Positions 14,988 through 24,022 of a stretch of DNA of 47,854 bases are shown here, piece by piece (positions within the stretch are counted from its first letter, which is position 1; each line of letters opens with the position of its first letter). Made by a program: the position numbers and the translations under genes. The notes beneath the pieces were generated by a model that saw only the letters and a program-made list of their open reading frames with translations, was not told the DNA's origin and made no database searches. This DNA is from an uncultured Pseudanabaenaceae cyanobacterium (lineage in GTDB: Bacteria; Cyanobacteriota; Cyanobacteriia; PCC-9006; JAAUQQ01). The stretch covers positions 1 to 47,854 of the forward strand of contig CALECT010000115.1 of assembly GCA_937949725.1 (NCBI GenBank), written 5' to 3'.

Positions 14988-16433
14988 TTGGGCGCAATCC
15001 ACCATTTGCTTACTTTCGCCTTGATACCCCATGGTCATTGCTATCTGTGGAAATCTGGACTCGTCTGGCTGCACGTCCTCTCTGATGGATTTATCGCTTT
15101 AGCCTACTTTTCAATTCCGATTGCTCTAGTCTATTTTGTGAAAAAGCGACGGGATTTACCCTATCCATGGCTTTTTCTATTGTTTGGAGCCTTTATCGTT
15201 GCCTGTGGTTGTACCCACCTGCTCTCTATCTGGACGCTATGGCATCCCAATTATTGGAGTGAAGGCGTTATTAAGGCACTCACTGCGGTTGTGTCCGTAA
15301 TGACCGCTGCTACATTAATTCCCGTCATCCCTCAAGCCATAACCTTGCCTGGGCGAACGGAATTAGAAATCGCCAAAGCTGAACTAGAGCAGCGTGTCCT
15401 GGAACGAACCCAAGCTTTGCAGTTGAGTGAAGAACGCCTTCAAATGGCGCTTGCTGGTTCAGGTGATGGCCTATGGGATTGGAATATCGTCACGGGGGAA
15501 GTTTACTTGAGTCCTCGGTGGCAAGAGATGCTGGGCTATGAGGCCAATGAACTCCCCGGACAGCTCAGCACCTGGGAAAATCTAATTCACCCAGATGACA
15601 AGCCAGGTGTAATGGATAGTCTCAGCGGTCATTTAGAAGATAGTCGAGTCCCATATAATTTTGACTACCGAGTCAAGATGAAGTCGGGTGACTGGAAATG
15701 GATCGGCAACTATGGCCAAGTTGTGACTCGAAATGAGCAGGGTGAGGCCCTCAGAATGTCGGGCACCCACAAAGACATTAGCGAGCGCAAAGAGCGTGAA
15801 CAGGCTCTGGCAGAGTCTCTTGCAGAAAAAAATGTAATGTTGCAAGAGATCCACCATCGAGTCAAAAATAATTTGCAGGTCATTTGTAGCCTGCTCAATT
15901 TGCAGACTCAAACAACTGACCCCCACATTGCTGAAATCATGCAAGAAAGCCAAAACCGGGTGAGGTCAATGGCTTTAGTCCATGAAAACTTATATCAATC
16001 AGAGAATCTATCGAAAATTAATCTTGAACGCTATGTCAAAGATTTATCAGAGAATCTCTTGAGATCCTATCGTTCTAGAGGAAGCCTCACGCATATTAAT
16101 GTTGACGTTTCTAATCTCTATCTCAATATCGATACGGCAGTGCCATGCGGGCTGATTATTAATGAGCTTGTTTCCAATGCCCTAAAGTATGCATTTCCTC
16201 AGGGTCATGGAGGGGAAGTCAATATTCAGATTGCACAACTCGCCCACCAAGAGCTGACCTTAACTGTGGCTGATAACGGCATGGGCCTACCAAATGAGAT
16301 CAATATAGAACAGACTAAGACCATGGGACTACGGATGGTTAAATCCTTAATCCGGCAGATTTCTGGCACCTTAATGGTCAATAGAGAGGCTGGCACCTCA
16401 TTTCAAATTGTTTTCCCTCAACCATTACAGTAG
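14988..16433 (+). CDS. ethylene-receptor-type sensor histidine kinase (HisKA_2)
   Basis: A 481-residue membrane sensor. Three N-terminal hydrophobic segments hold the ethylene-binding-domain residues: D33, C73 and H77. The spacing (40 and 4 residues) equals Asp25, Cys65, His69 of plant ETR1. A coiled-coil segment (125-150) leads to a PAS domain (150-268) ending in GTHKDISERK, then a HisKA_2 phosphoacceptor box EIHHRVKNNLQVICSLL (H289/H290) and a HATPase (NELVSNALKYAF, VADNGMGLP, MGLRMVKSLI). The TTG start at 14988 has GAGGG 5 bases upstream. It lies 12 bp before a REC-PAS-GGDEF-EAL gene, its likely partner. The nearest known cyanobacterial relative in architecture is Synechocystis Slr1212 (UirS/SynEtr1). 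Ligand could be ethylene, or copper may support another cue. Confidence 0.88.
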   Translation: MGAIHHLLTFALIPHGHCYLWKSGLVWLHVLSDGFIALAYFSIPIALVYFVKKRRDLPYPWLFLLFGAFIVACGCTHLLSIWTLWHPNYWSEGVIKALTAVVSVMTAATLIPVIPQAITLPGRTELEIAKAELEQRVLERTQALQLSEERLQMALAGSGDGLWDWNIVTGEVYLSPRWQEMLGYEANELPGQLSTWENLIHPDDKPGVMDSLSGHLEDSRVPYNFDYRVKMKSGDWKWIGNYGQVVTRNEQGEALRMSGTHKDISERKEREQALAESLAEKNVMLQEIHHRVKNNLQVICSLLNLQTQTTDPHIAEIMQESQNRVRSMALVHENLYQSENLSKINLERYVKDLSENLLRSYRSRGSLTHINVDVSNLYLNIDTAVPCGLIINELVSNALKYAFPQGHGGEVNIQIAQLAHQELTLTVADNGMGLPNEINIEQTKTMGLRMVKSLIRQISGTLMVNREAGTSFQIVFPQPLQ

Positions 16434-16445
16434 CCGGTTTTTCCT

Positions 16446-18569
16446 ATGTCGATAAACAAGGCCAAAATAGCAGAAAATGCTACAATCACGTCTCCAAGCG
16501 TATTGGTGGTGGAAGACGAAGGGTTGATTTCCCTAGATATCGAAACTCATTTATTGAACTTAGGCTATAACATCTCTGGAATTGCAGAAACTGGACAGCA
16601 AGCGGTTGAAAAGTCCCTAGCAGCAAGACCTGATTTAATCTTGATGGATATTCGTCTCAAAGGAGAGATGGATGGAATTGATGCCGCATCTGCTATCACA
16701 GCTCAATTGGATGTTCCTATTATCTTTCTGACGGCATTTGCTGACCCAGACACCCTCAAAAGAGCTAAACAGGTATCACCCTTTGGCTATATCCTGAAAC
16801 CCTTTGACCAGATTTCGCTCCGTACAAGTATTGAAATTGCCTTGCACAAGCACCGTTCTGACGCGGCCATAAAACGACAGAAAAACTGGCTCAATACCGT
16901 TTTGGAGAGTATTGGTGATGCTGTTATCACTACTGATCTCGTGGGAACTGTTACTTTCATCAATCGAGTTGCTGAGTCAATCACTCAATGGAGCAAGACT
17001 GAAGCGTTGGGCAAAGATATCAATGATGTGATTCCTATGCTGTCCAGCGAAAAAAAATCCATTGAGAATCCGATTCGGCAGGCATTGGAACGAGGTAAAG
17101 GGGATACCTTAGCAGAAGGAACACTACTGATTACGAAGTATCAGAAAGAAGTACCGATTGACGATAGTGCGGTCCTAATTTTAGACAACAATCAGGAAGT
17201 TCATGGGGCCGTAATTGTATTTCGTGATGTGACGGAGCGTCTCAAGGCAAAACAAGAACTATTCCACCATGCTTACTACGATGCACTCACAAACCTGCCG
17301 AACCGTGCGTTGTTTATGGATCGCCTCCAGCATGTAATTGACCTCAACAAGCGACACAGCAACTGCAAGTATGCAGTGTTATTTGTTGATTTAGATCGCT
17401 TTAAGATTGTCAACGATAGCTTGGGTCATCCCATTGGGGATCAACTCCTGCTTACGACTGCTCAACGCCTAGAGAATTGTTTGCGTCCGACAGATACCGT
17501 TGCTCGATTCGGTGGAGATGAATTTGCCATCTTATTGGAACAGATTTCAGGTCTTGATACAGCCTGCCAGTTAGCCCAACGAATTAATCGTGAACTTAGC
17601 CCTCCTTTTAAGCTGGGGAATTGCGACGTCTTTAATTCGGCCAGTATTGGTATTGTCGAAGGCAGATCTCAGTATCAAAAGGCCGAAGATCTGATTCGAG
17701 ATGCTGATATAGCGATGTATCAAGCGAAAGCCAATGGCAAAGGATGCTATGCCATTTTTGATGAGGCCATGCATGGAAAAGTCAAGGGACGGCTAACGCT
17801 AGAGAATGATTTACGACGAGCGATTACCGACCATAGATTGGCAGTTTATTATCAACCGATTGTATCGTTAGTCACTCAAAAGATTACTGGGGTTGAAGCG
17901 CTAGCGCGCTGGAATCATCCTGAACGAGGGTTCATTCCTCCAGATGTCTTTATCCCGATCGCAGAAGAGACTGGACTCATTATTCAACTTGACCAATGGG
18001 TTTTATACCAAGCCTGCCAGCAGGTCAAAGCTTGGCAAGAACAGTATCCTTACCAGACAAGGTTGAGCGTTAGTGTAAATTTATCGAGTCAGCATTTTTT
18101 GAGCTCAGACGTCGTACAACAGGTCAAAAAGACACTGACCGAGACGAAGTTGCCTGCAGAGAGCTTGAATCTAGAAATTACGGAAACAGCTCTCATCGAG
18201 AATCCTGAATCTGCGGCTAAGATCTTGTCAGAGTTAAAGCAGTTGGGAACTCAAATCTATATTGATGACTTTGGGACGGGCTATTCATCCTTGAGTTATT
18301 TGCATAAGTATCCGATTGACACGCTCAAGATCGACCGCTCTTTTATTCAAAATATTGACTGTAATAGTGATCAGCTTGAGATCGCTCGCACCATTATTGT
18401 TTTAGCGAAGACCCTCAAGATGGCTGCGATCGCAGAAGGTATAGAAACAGCGGAACAGCTCACGGCGATGAAAAGTCTGAACTGTGAATATGCCCAAGGC
18501 TACTATTTTCACTGGCCTTTAAGCAGCGAAAAAATGACGGCGTTGCTGATGGATTCAAAAGCACCATAA
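16446..18569 (+). CDS. response regulator with REC-PAS-GGDEF-EAL domains (c-di-GMP turnover)
   Basis: 707 residues, cytoplasmic. REC domain at 18-135 with phosphoacceptor D68 (LILMDIR), T/A switch LTAFAD and K in YILKPFD. PAS at about 150-265. GGDEF domain with an intact active site FGGDEF (355-360) and an I-site RPTD (347-350) five residues before it, so a feedback-inhibited diguanylate cyclase is expected. EAL domain with EALARW (484-489), LEITET and DDFGTGYSSLSYL, the motifs of active phosphodiesterases. Both activities may be present, with phosphorylation by the adjacent kinase (12-bp gap, same operon) setting the balance. Confidence 0.92.
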   Translation: MSINKAKIAENATITSPSVLVVEDEGLISLDIETHLLNLGYNISGIAETGQQAVEKSLAARPDLILMDIRLKGEMDGIDAASAITAQLDVPIIFLTAFADPDTLKRAKQVSPFGYILKPFDQISLRTSIEIALHKHRSDAAIKRQKNWLNTVLESIGDAVITTDLVGTVTFINRVAESITQWSKTEALGKDINDVIPMLSSEKKSIENPIRQALERGKGDTLAEGTLLITKYQKEVPIDDSAVLILDNNQEVHGAVIVFRDVTERLKAKQELFHHAYYDALTNLPNRALFMDRLQHVIDLNKRHSNCKYAVLFVDLDRFKIVNDSLGHPIGDQLLLTTAQRLENCLRPTDTVARFGGDEFAILLEQISGLDTACQLAQRINRELSPPFKLGNCDVFNSASIGIVEGRSQYQKAEDLIRDADIAMYQAKANGKGCYAIFDEAMHGKVKGRLTLENDLRRAITDHRLAVYYQPIVSLVTQKITGVEALARWNHPERGFIPPDVFIPIAEETGLIIQLDQWVLYQACQQVKAWQEQYPYQTRLSVSVNLSSQHFLSSDVVQQVKKTLTETKLPAESLNLEITETALIENPESAAKILSELKQLGTQIYIDDFGTGYSSLSYLHKYPIDTLKIDRSFIQNIDCNSDQLEIARTIIVLAKTLKMAAIAEGIETAEQLTAMKSLNCEYAQGYYFHWPLSSEKMTALLMDSKAP

Positions 18570-18675
18570 TTGTGATGAAGATGAGCGCCGTAGAGTTTAG
18601 CTCACCACACTAAGCCAAAATCAGTTCCCCAACTTCTCACCCCAGCTCCTAGAGGAGCGCTTCCCCCTCTGCCCC

Positions 18676-21438
18676 ATGACCGCTACCCTCCCCGACCTCC
18701 AAACCTTCCTCGGCCAACTCCAAACCAATCGCCTCACCTTCTTCCCCCTCCGCCACCACAGCCCCGCCTGCGCCTGGCACCTCCAACAACTCATCTGCCA
18801 AACCCACCCTGCCGCCATCCTCATCGAAGGCCCCAGCGACGCCAACAGCGACATCCCCAACCTCCTTCACCCCGACGCCCAAGCCCCCTTCGCCCTCTAC
18901 ACCACCTACAACGACTTCAGCGGCCACCTCACTGACCTAGAAACCGACCTTGAAAACGGCGCTCCCTCCGGCGAGCCTAGCCGCTTCGCCGCCTACTATC
19001 CATTCTGCGACTACTCCCCCGAACTCGTCGCCCTCCGCGCTGGAGCCGAAATCAACGCCGAACTCCAATTCATCGACCTCACCTACCCCGAACAAGTCAT
19101 CGCCGCCCGCCCTCAAATCAGTCAGGGCAAAGCCGTGCGATTGAAAGCATTGCAAAGCGATCGCCACCTCAACCGCAGCGCCTACCTCAACGCCCTCGCC
19201 GCCAAAGCCAATTGCCGCGACTTCAATGAGTTGTGGGACCATCTGTTTGAATCCCAAATCCAACGTATCTCCACCCCAGACTTTATCCGTGCCGTCGCCA
19301 CCTACTGCTACTTCGCCCGCCAAGATGCCCCCGCTGAACTGCTCGAAGCTGATGGGACCCATACCCGAGAAGCAGCCATGGCAAGGGCGATCGCCAAAAC
19401 CCTCAAACGTCTCAAGAAAGAGGGGATCGATGGCAATGTCCTCGTCGTCACCGGCGGCCTCCACACCGTTGCTTTACCAGGACTCGTCGCCAAGCCCCCC
19501 AAAGCCCCGCAAAAACTTAAATTCAAAAAAGACAGCGCCCAACGCTTCCTCGTCCGCTACGGCTTCGAACAACTCGACACCCTCAACGGCTACGCCTCCG
19601 GCATGCCCTCCCCCGCCTACTACCAAACCCTCTGGGAAAACCTCCAGGCCGACGCTTCCTGTACGGGCAGGTTTAGCAGTCCATCTGATGATGCTTCACC
19701 GGAAACATCGTCAAAACCTGCCCCTCCAGACTCCTCTGCCCCTGCGATATCCTCTGCTTCTGCACCGGACGAAACCTCCACGCTGGGTAAGGGCAGGTTT
19801 AGTAGTTCATCTGATGATGCTTCACCGGAGACTCTGTCAAAACCTGCCCCTACGGTATCTCCTGCTGGGCTAACATCTCCCGCCCACCAAACCGCTGCCC
19901 AACTCCTCATCCAAATCCGTGCCCAATCCCAAAAACGCAAAACTCTCACCTCCCTCTCTATCTCCGACGAAATCGCTGCCCTCGAACAAGCCACCCGCCT
20001 CGCTCAGTTGCGCCAGCACCCCGGCCCCAGCCGCCAAGACCTAATCGACGCGACCAAAAGCTGCTTCGTCAAAGGCGACATGGATGCTGAAGGTGCCCTG
20101 ATGATGACCGCTGTGGATAAGGCATTGCGGGGCGATCGCGTCGGCAACCTCCCCGTCCACATCGGCCTGCCCCCCATCGTCGAAGACTTCCGCCGCCAAG
20201 CCAAGCTCCTCCGCCTTAAGCTCAACAGCACCGAGGCTAAATCCCTTAGCCTCGACCTCTACCGCAAGCAAAAGCACCGCCAAGCCAGCCGCCTCTTTCA
20301 CAGCCTCAAATTCCTCAAAGTTCCCTTCGCCAAGCGGCGCGGTGGCCCCGATTTTGTTAAAGGCAAAAAGCTAGATCGCCTGATTGAAGACTGGGAATAT
20401 GAGTGGCAGCCCAAAACTGAAAGTTATCTGATTGAGCGATCGCGCCATGGCTCCACTGTTGCAGAAGCAACTCTAGAAAAACTCAAACTCGCCATCCTCG
20501 AACTCGCCGTCACAGGCGAAGGTCAATCCGCCCTCGTAGCCGTGCGTCTGCTCATCGACGCCTGCCGCATGGGCCTCCATGGCCACACCACTGAGCTACT
20601 GCGCCGCATCGATAGCCAAGTTAACCAGGACAGCGACTTCCTCTCCCTGGCCGAAGCGCTGAATCAGCTCACCCTGCTATGGCAATCCCGCGAGCCCCTC
20701 GAAGCCCATCGGTTGCCCCAAATTCCTGAATTGAGCGCGATCGCCTACCGCCGCCTCTGCTACCTGCTCTCCTCCCTGGCCCAATTCCCCACCGATCGCG
20801 TCAGCCCTTTACTCAACGCCCTCGCCAGCCTCTGGGAACGCATTAACCGCGAACCTAACCCAGAGCAACTCTCTCAGCTAGCCGAATCTGAAGAAACCCA
20901 ACTGGACAGCGACCTCTTTATTGACGGCCTGCTCAGCCTGCTCGAAATCCAGGGCGGTAATGCCATCGTTCAAGGCGCAGCAGCAGGCATCCTCTACAAC
21001 GCGGGTTGCTTAGAGGGAGAGAGTTTAGTTGCGATGGCATCTGGCTATATTGCAGGAGCGATCGCCAGCCCCAGCGAAAGCGTCGGCTTCCTGCGCGGTC
21101 TGCTCAGCCTCAGCCGAGAAGTCGCCTGGCAACTGCCCCAGCTCTTAGAAAGCCTGGACCATCAGCTCAAACAATGGAGCGATGATGACTTTCTCCAGGT
21201 TTTGCCAGAGCTACGCCTTGCCTTTGCTGATCTCCTGCCCCGCGAAACCGATCGCGTCTCCCAGCTTGTTCAAGGGCTATACGAACCTCAACCCGAGAGC
21301 TCGCTATTGTTGCTGACACCGGAGGCGATCACCCTTACCCCCCAGCTCAATCAACGCATCACCGCCGCCCTCCAATCCGAAGGGCTGGGCCACTGGCTCA
21401 CCGCACCGACAGATAACGCCTCGGTATCATCCCTCTGA
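18676..21438 (+). CDS. DUF5682 family protein with in-frame repeat insertion
   Basis: 920 residues. The N-terminus LTFFPLRHHSPACAWHL and AAILIEGPSDANSDI is the hallmark of DUF5682, a family of unknown function usually encoded with MoxR ATPases, VWA proteins and SWIM proteins. No such partners adjoin it here, though a SWIM protein gene lies 4.5 kb downstream. The C-terminal 400 residues are alpha-helical, likely a repeat solenoid. Residues about 329-393 are a Ser/Pro/Ala-rich insertion made of two copies of a palindromic repeat (19664-19725, 19790-19855). The gene uses C-ending codons heavily, unlike neighbours. ATG 18676 follows a weak CCCTCTG leader with no clear ribosome site. Confidence 0.8.
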   Translation: MTATLPDLQTFLGQLQTNRLTFFPLRHHSPACAWHLQQLICQTHPAAILIEGPSDANSDIPNLLHPDAQAPFALYTTYNDFSGHLTDLETDLENGAPSGEPSRFAAYYPFCDYSPELVALRAGAEINAELQFIDLTYPEQVIAARPQISQGKAVRLKALQSDRHLNRSAYLNALAAKANCRDFNELWDHLFESQIQRISTPDFIRAVATYCYFARQDAPAELLEADGTHTREAAMARAIAKTLKRLKKEGIDGNVLVVTGGLHTVALPGLVAKPPKAPQKLKFKKDSAQRFLVRYGFEQLDTLNGYASGMPSPAYYQTLWENLQADASCTGRFSSPSDDASPETSSKPAPPDSSAPAISSASAPDETSTLGKGRFSSSSDDASPETLSKPAPTVSPAGLTSPAHQTAAQLLIQIRAQSQKRKTLTSLSISDEIAALEQATRLAQLRQHPGPSRQDLIDATKSCFVKGDMDAEGALMMTAVDKALRGDRVGNLPVHIGLPPIVEDFRRQAKLLRLKLNSTEAKSLSLDLYRKQKHRQASRLFHSLKFLKVPFAKRRGGPDFVKGKKLDRLIEDWEYEWQPKTESYLIERSRHGSTVAEATLEKLKLAILELAVTGEGQSALVAVRLLIDACRMGLHGHTTELLRRIDSQVNQDSDFLSLAEALNQLTLLWQSREPLEAHRLPQIPELSAIAYRRLCYLLSSLAQFPTDRVSPLLNALASLWERINREPNPEQLSQLAESEETQLDSDLFIDGLLSLLEIQGGNAIVQGAAAGILYNAGCLEGESLVAMASGYIAGAIASPSESVGFLRGLLSLSREVAWQLPQLLESLDHQLKQWSDDDFLQVLPELRLAFADLLPRETDRVSQLVQGLYEPQPESSLLLLTPEAITLTPQLNQRITAALQSEGLGHWLTAPTDNASVSSL
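19664..19855. repeat. two copies of a GGGCAGGTTTAG palindromic repeat inside a reading frame
   Basis: Each unit starts GGGCAGGTTTAG, has the core CATCTGATGATGCTTCACCGG, and ends TCAAAACCTGCCCCT, so each is itself an inverted repeat. Unit 1 is 19664-19725; unit 2 is 19790-19855, ending CTACGG. Both keep the DUF5682 frame open. They are related to the GGGCGGGTTT intergenic repeats at 41534-41677. Confidence 0.75.
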
Positions 21439-21442
21439 ATAT

Positions 21443-21570
21443 CTTGGGATAAATCCCAAGGCTCAAAGCTCAAGCCCACTCAAGTGGGCTAAAACCCTTA
21501 CAAGTCAGCTTTGAGTCCGTTTTAACGGACTTGAGCTCTTAGCTGGGAGGTTTAGCTCCTAGCTGCATTG
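21443..21570. repeat. cluster of tandem short palindromes between convergent genes
   Basis: Consecutive hairpins: CTTGGGAT/ATCCCAAG (21443-21460), AGCCCACT/AGTGGGCT (21473-21490), AGTCCGTT/AACGGACT (21514-21531), and the imperfect AGCTGGGAG/GCTCCTAGCT just after. This style of stacked palindromes is common in cyanobacterial intergenic DNA. It may also terminate transcription of the convergent DUF5682 and NUDIX genes. Confidence 0.6.
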
Positions 21571-21613
21571 GCAATGCAAACGCAAAGCTTGATCCATAAC
21601 TCAAATCAGTTAT

Positions 21614-22090
21614 TCAACTAAACAGAGCCTCCGGGGAGAGCATCGCGATCGCCTGCTGACAATCCTCCAGTACTTGACGACTCATCCCAAAACTCAATAA
21701 TTCCTTGGCTTCAGCTCCCGAACACCAACGAAAGTCGCGAATTTCCTTAGCCTGAATTAGAACTTCCGGTAACTCTCCCCCCATCAAAGGCACAGTCGCC
21801 AAAAAATATTTCACCGTCTTACTGACTCGCTTGCCCTTCTTCTTGCGAAATTGATACCGCTCCACAAAACTCACATTGGGCACAGCCTTGTAGCTCGTCA
21901 CCCCAGTTTCTTCTTCAAACTCCCGCTGAGCCGCTACCAAATCCGATTCCTCGCCTTCCTTATGTCCTTTGGGAAAGCCCCAGTGACCCTTCTTGTGGCG
22001 AATTAGCAAATAGCGCAACTCTTCATGACCCAGCCATGCCACTGGCACTAAACCAAATGCAAAATCTAGCGCGATCTTGTCCAGAACCAT
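21614..22090 (-). CDS. NUDIX hydrolase, diadenosine-tetraphosphatase-like
   Basis: 158 residues. It has the pattern of bis(5'-nucleosyl)-tetraphosphatases: RYLLIRHKKGHWGFPKGHKE followed by a complete NUDIX box (residues 42-64, ending REFEEETGV). The GHWxFPKGHxE segment distinguishes Ap4A-type from nucleotide-sugar NUDIX proteins. The later KTVKYFLATVP and EIRDFRW also fit. ATG 22090 begins the fold. It probably clears Ap4A or a related stress dinucleotide; specificity is not proven. Confidence 0.83.
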   Translation of the reverse strand: MVLDKIALDFAFGLVPVAWLGHEELRYLLIRHKKGHWGFPKGHKEGEESDLVAAQREFEEETGVTSYKAVPNVSFVERYQFRKKKGKRVSKTVKYFLATVPLMGGELPEVLIQAKEIRDFRWCSGAEAKELLSFGMSRQVLEDCQQAIAMLSPEALFS

Positions 22091-22353
22091 GGGAGATCGG
22101 AAAAGTAACTATGGGCACCAGTATCACGAAGGAGTTGAAGCAATGCAAGTCAACTTTCAATCCTGAGCTGTGCAATATTGCTGAGTCACGCTTCCATTGC
22201 GGGCGATCGTTGCGTAATAACTCGGCTTTTCCTCGACTGCAATATTCTTCTGGCGCTTTTTTAATCAACCTAGGGAATCATTGGGCATACAGCAATAGCC
22301 TGTTGAACATTAGGACTCCTTGGGGCTAGTCCTATCGCGCTTGGGATTGTTCC

Positions 22354-22542
22354 ATGGCTCAATTCTCTTTTGACGAGACCGGCGATCGTGATTACTTTGC
22401 ATGGCTTGATGCAGTCGCCGAAACTGCTCCAGAGCTAATGCCAGAGAAACTGCCACCTGAATTTAGCCCTGCGCCTTTTCCTAGAGCGGTGGTTCAGCGC
22501 AAGCGGCGGCGAGTGGAATTGCCGAAGATCAAGCGTTCATAA
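22354..22542 (+). CDS. small hypothetical protein
   Basis: 62 residues: an acidic N-terminal half (SFDETGDRDYFAWLDAVAE) and a basic C-terminus (VVQRKRRRVELPKIKRS). It begins at ATG 22354 and is followed by a good intrinsic terminator at 22548-22584, which supports it being a transcribed gene. No family was recognised. A nucleic-acid-binding tail is possible. Confidence 0.5.
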   Translation: MAQFSFDETGDRDYFAWLDAVAETAPELMPEKLPPEFSPAPFPRAVVQRKRRRVELPKIKRS

Positions 22543-22547
22543 GCGCC

Positions 22548-22584
22548 AAGATTGCCCGCGAAAGTTTGCTCGGGCAATCTTTGT
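22548..22584. terminator. bidirectional intrinsic terminator
   Basis: AAGATTGCCCG at 22548-22558 pairs with CGGGCAATCTT at 22571-22581. It lies between the rightward small gene and the leftward RTX gene, with only short T-runs. Confidence 0.75.
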
Positions 22585-22626
22585 CTCCATTTCAACAATC
22601 AATCGACATGAATAGCGAAAATGAGG

Positions 22627-23739
22627 TTAGACCATCACAAAGTCTCGCTCAATGACGACATTTTTACTATCTTCGATAATTGCGATGAGATCTGTGCCGG
22701 TGGAATCAGTGAAGTGAATCTGGGTATCTATGATTTTGTTGTTTGCAACACCCGCTACACCTATTAATGTCTTGAACTTAAGGCTGTAGAAACCACCTTC
22801 TTTCGCGGCAGGATCAAGCGCCTCAATGCGATCAAATTCTAGATCAAAGATATTGTCTTGTGGATCCCAATCAGTAATAACGGCATAGCCTTCACCAAAG
22901 TAGGTAACATAGGCATCGACAATATCAGGACCGGCCTTCATTGGGATCACTTTTCGAGCCCCTAAGATGAAGGTATCTGAACCGTCTCCCCCCGTTAAGG
23001 AATCGAATTGAGGATCAAAATCGTTGTAACTGAAACCAAATGCGTCTGTGAAGCCGTCGAGGCGATCATTACCAGCGCCGCCGTACAAATGGTCATTATC
23101 CATGCTGCCGATTAGAACATCATGGCCGACGCCACCATAAAGGGTGTCGTTGCCATATTCGCCTCTTAGACGGTCGTTTCCGCTGTCACCGTAGATCTGG
23201 TCATCGTCATTGCGACCGTAAATGCTGTCATTGCCTGCTCCACCGCGAATATAGTCATTGCCATCGTTCCCCTCAACGACATCATCCCCGAAGCCACCGT
23301 AGAGATGGTCATCCCCATCGCCGCCGTAAATCCAATCCTCCCCTAGACCGCCCACGATGGTGTCATTTCCACTCCCACCGTGTATCTGATCATTCCCATC
23401 ACCTCCATAAATAGAATCGTTCCCATAGCCACCGCTGAGGTCGTCATCTCCATCGCCACCGTTAATGGTGTCATTGCCATCGTTGCCGAAAATGCGATCA
23501 TTGCCATCGCCGCCGTAGAGGGAGTCATTTCCATCTCCACCGCTGAGGTAGTCATCTCCCTCGCCACCGTAGAGGGAGTCATTTCCATCGTCACCGTAGA
23601 GTCGGTCATTTCCACCCTCACCGAAGATCCTGTCGTCGCCACCGTAGCCGTGAATTAGGTCTGCACCGGTATAAGAAAATAACGGATCGGTGCCATAGAG
23701 ATAGTCATCACCAGAGGTACCGTTGATTACATTAGGCAT
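22627..23739 (-). CDS. RTX (hemolysin-type calcium-binding repeat) protein
   Basis: 370 residues. From residue 3 to about 240 it is almost entirely nonapeptide repeats GGxGNDxxx (for example GGDGNDSLYGGDGNDRIFG), which bind calcium as a parallel beta roll. The last 110 residues form a non-repeat domain (DSLTGGDGSDTFILG, GYAVITDWDPQDN, IDTQIHFTDSTG, VIERDFVMV). There is no N-terminal signal peptide, as expected for type I secretion with a C-terminal signal. No catalytic domain is present, so it is probably an extracellular or surface-layer-like structural protein. It is paralogous to the next gene upstream (24023-25768). Confidence 0.9.
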   Translation of the reverse strand: MPNVINGTSGDDYLYGTDPLFSYTGADLIHGYGGDDRIFGEGGNDRLYGDDGNDSLYGGEGDDYLSGGDGNDSLYGGDGNDRIFGNDGNDTINGGDGDDDLSGGYGNDSIYGGDGNDQIHGGSGNDTIVGGLGEDWIYGGDGDDHLYGGFGDDVVEGNDGNDYIRGGAGNDSIYGRNDDDQIYGDSGNDRLRGEYGNDTLYGGVGHDVLIGSMDNDHLYGGAGNDRLDGFTDAFGFSYNDFDPQFDSLTGGDGSDTFILGARKVIPMKAGPDIVDAYVTYFGEGYAVITDWDPQDNIFDLEFDRIEALDPAAKEGGFYSLKFKTLIGVAGVANNKIIDTQIHFTDSTGTDLIAIIEDSKNVVIERDFVMV

Positions 23740-24022
23740 TTGAGTCTTGCTCCAAGTCGTTTCGTGGGCAACATCTGTTGCTCACATATTTCTCATCGGG
23801 TGAATCTGGATAAATATGCAGATCGCCAGCCTGGATTTACAGAATGTCTTGAAACTGCCTCGCCGTCTCTCTAAGCGATCAGAAGTCAACTTTGGTACCT
23901 CCAAACTCAAGCACTCGCAGCAAGCCAAAAGTGGAGGGCTCGTTAATCTAACCCTCCACTTTCTCTATTGCAAATTAGACCAGCACAAGCGCTAGCCTAG
24001 AGGTTGACTCAGCAACATAGCC

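Noticed and set aside
14988..15240. Three-helix N-terminus as a generic sensor membrane region
   Set aside because: The Asp/Cys/His spacing matches the ethylene-binding domain exactly, so the specific call was kept.
18649..19994. Long open frames on the opposite strand and +2 frame of the DUF5682 gene
   Set aside because: GC-rich third positions keep antisense frames open; the translated sequences are low complexity with no family match.
23343..23658. Open frames in other frames of the RTX genes (Met/Thr-rich and Ile/Val-rich)
   Set aside because: Frame shadows of the repetitive RTX coding sequence, composition artefacts only.
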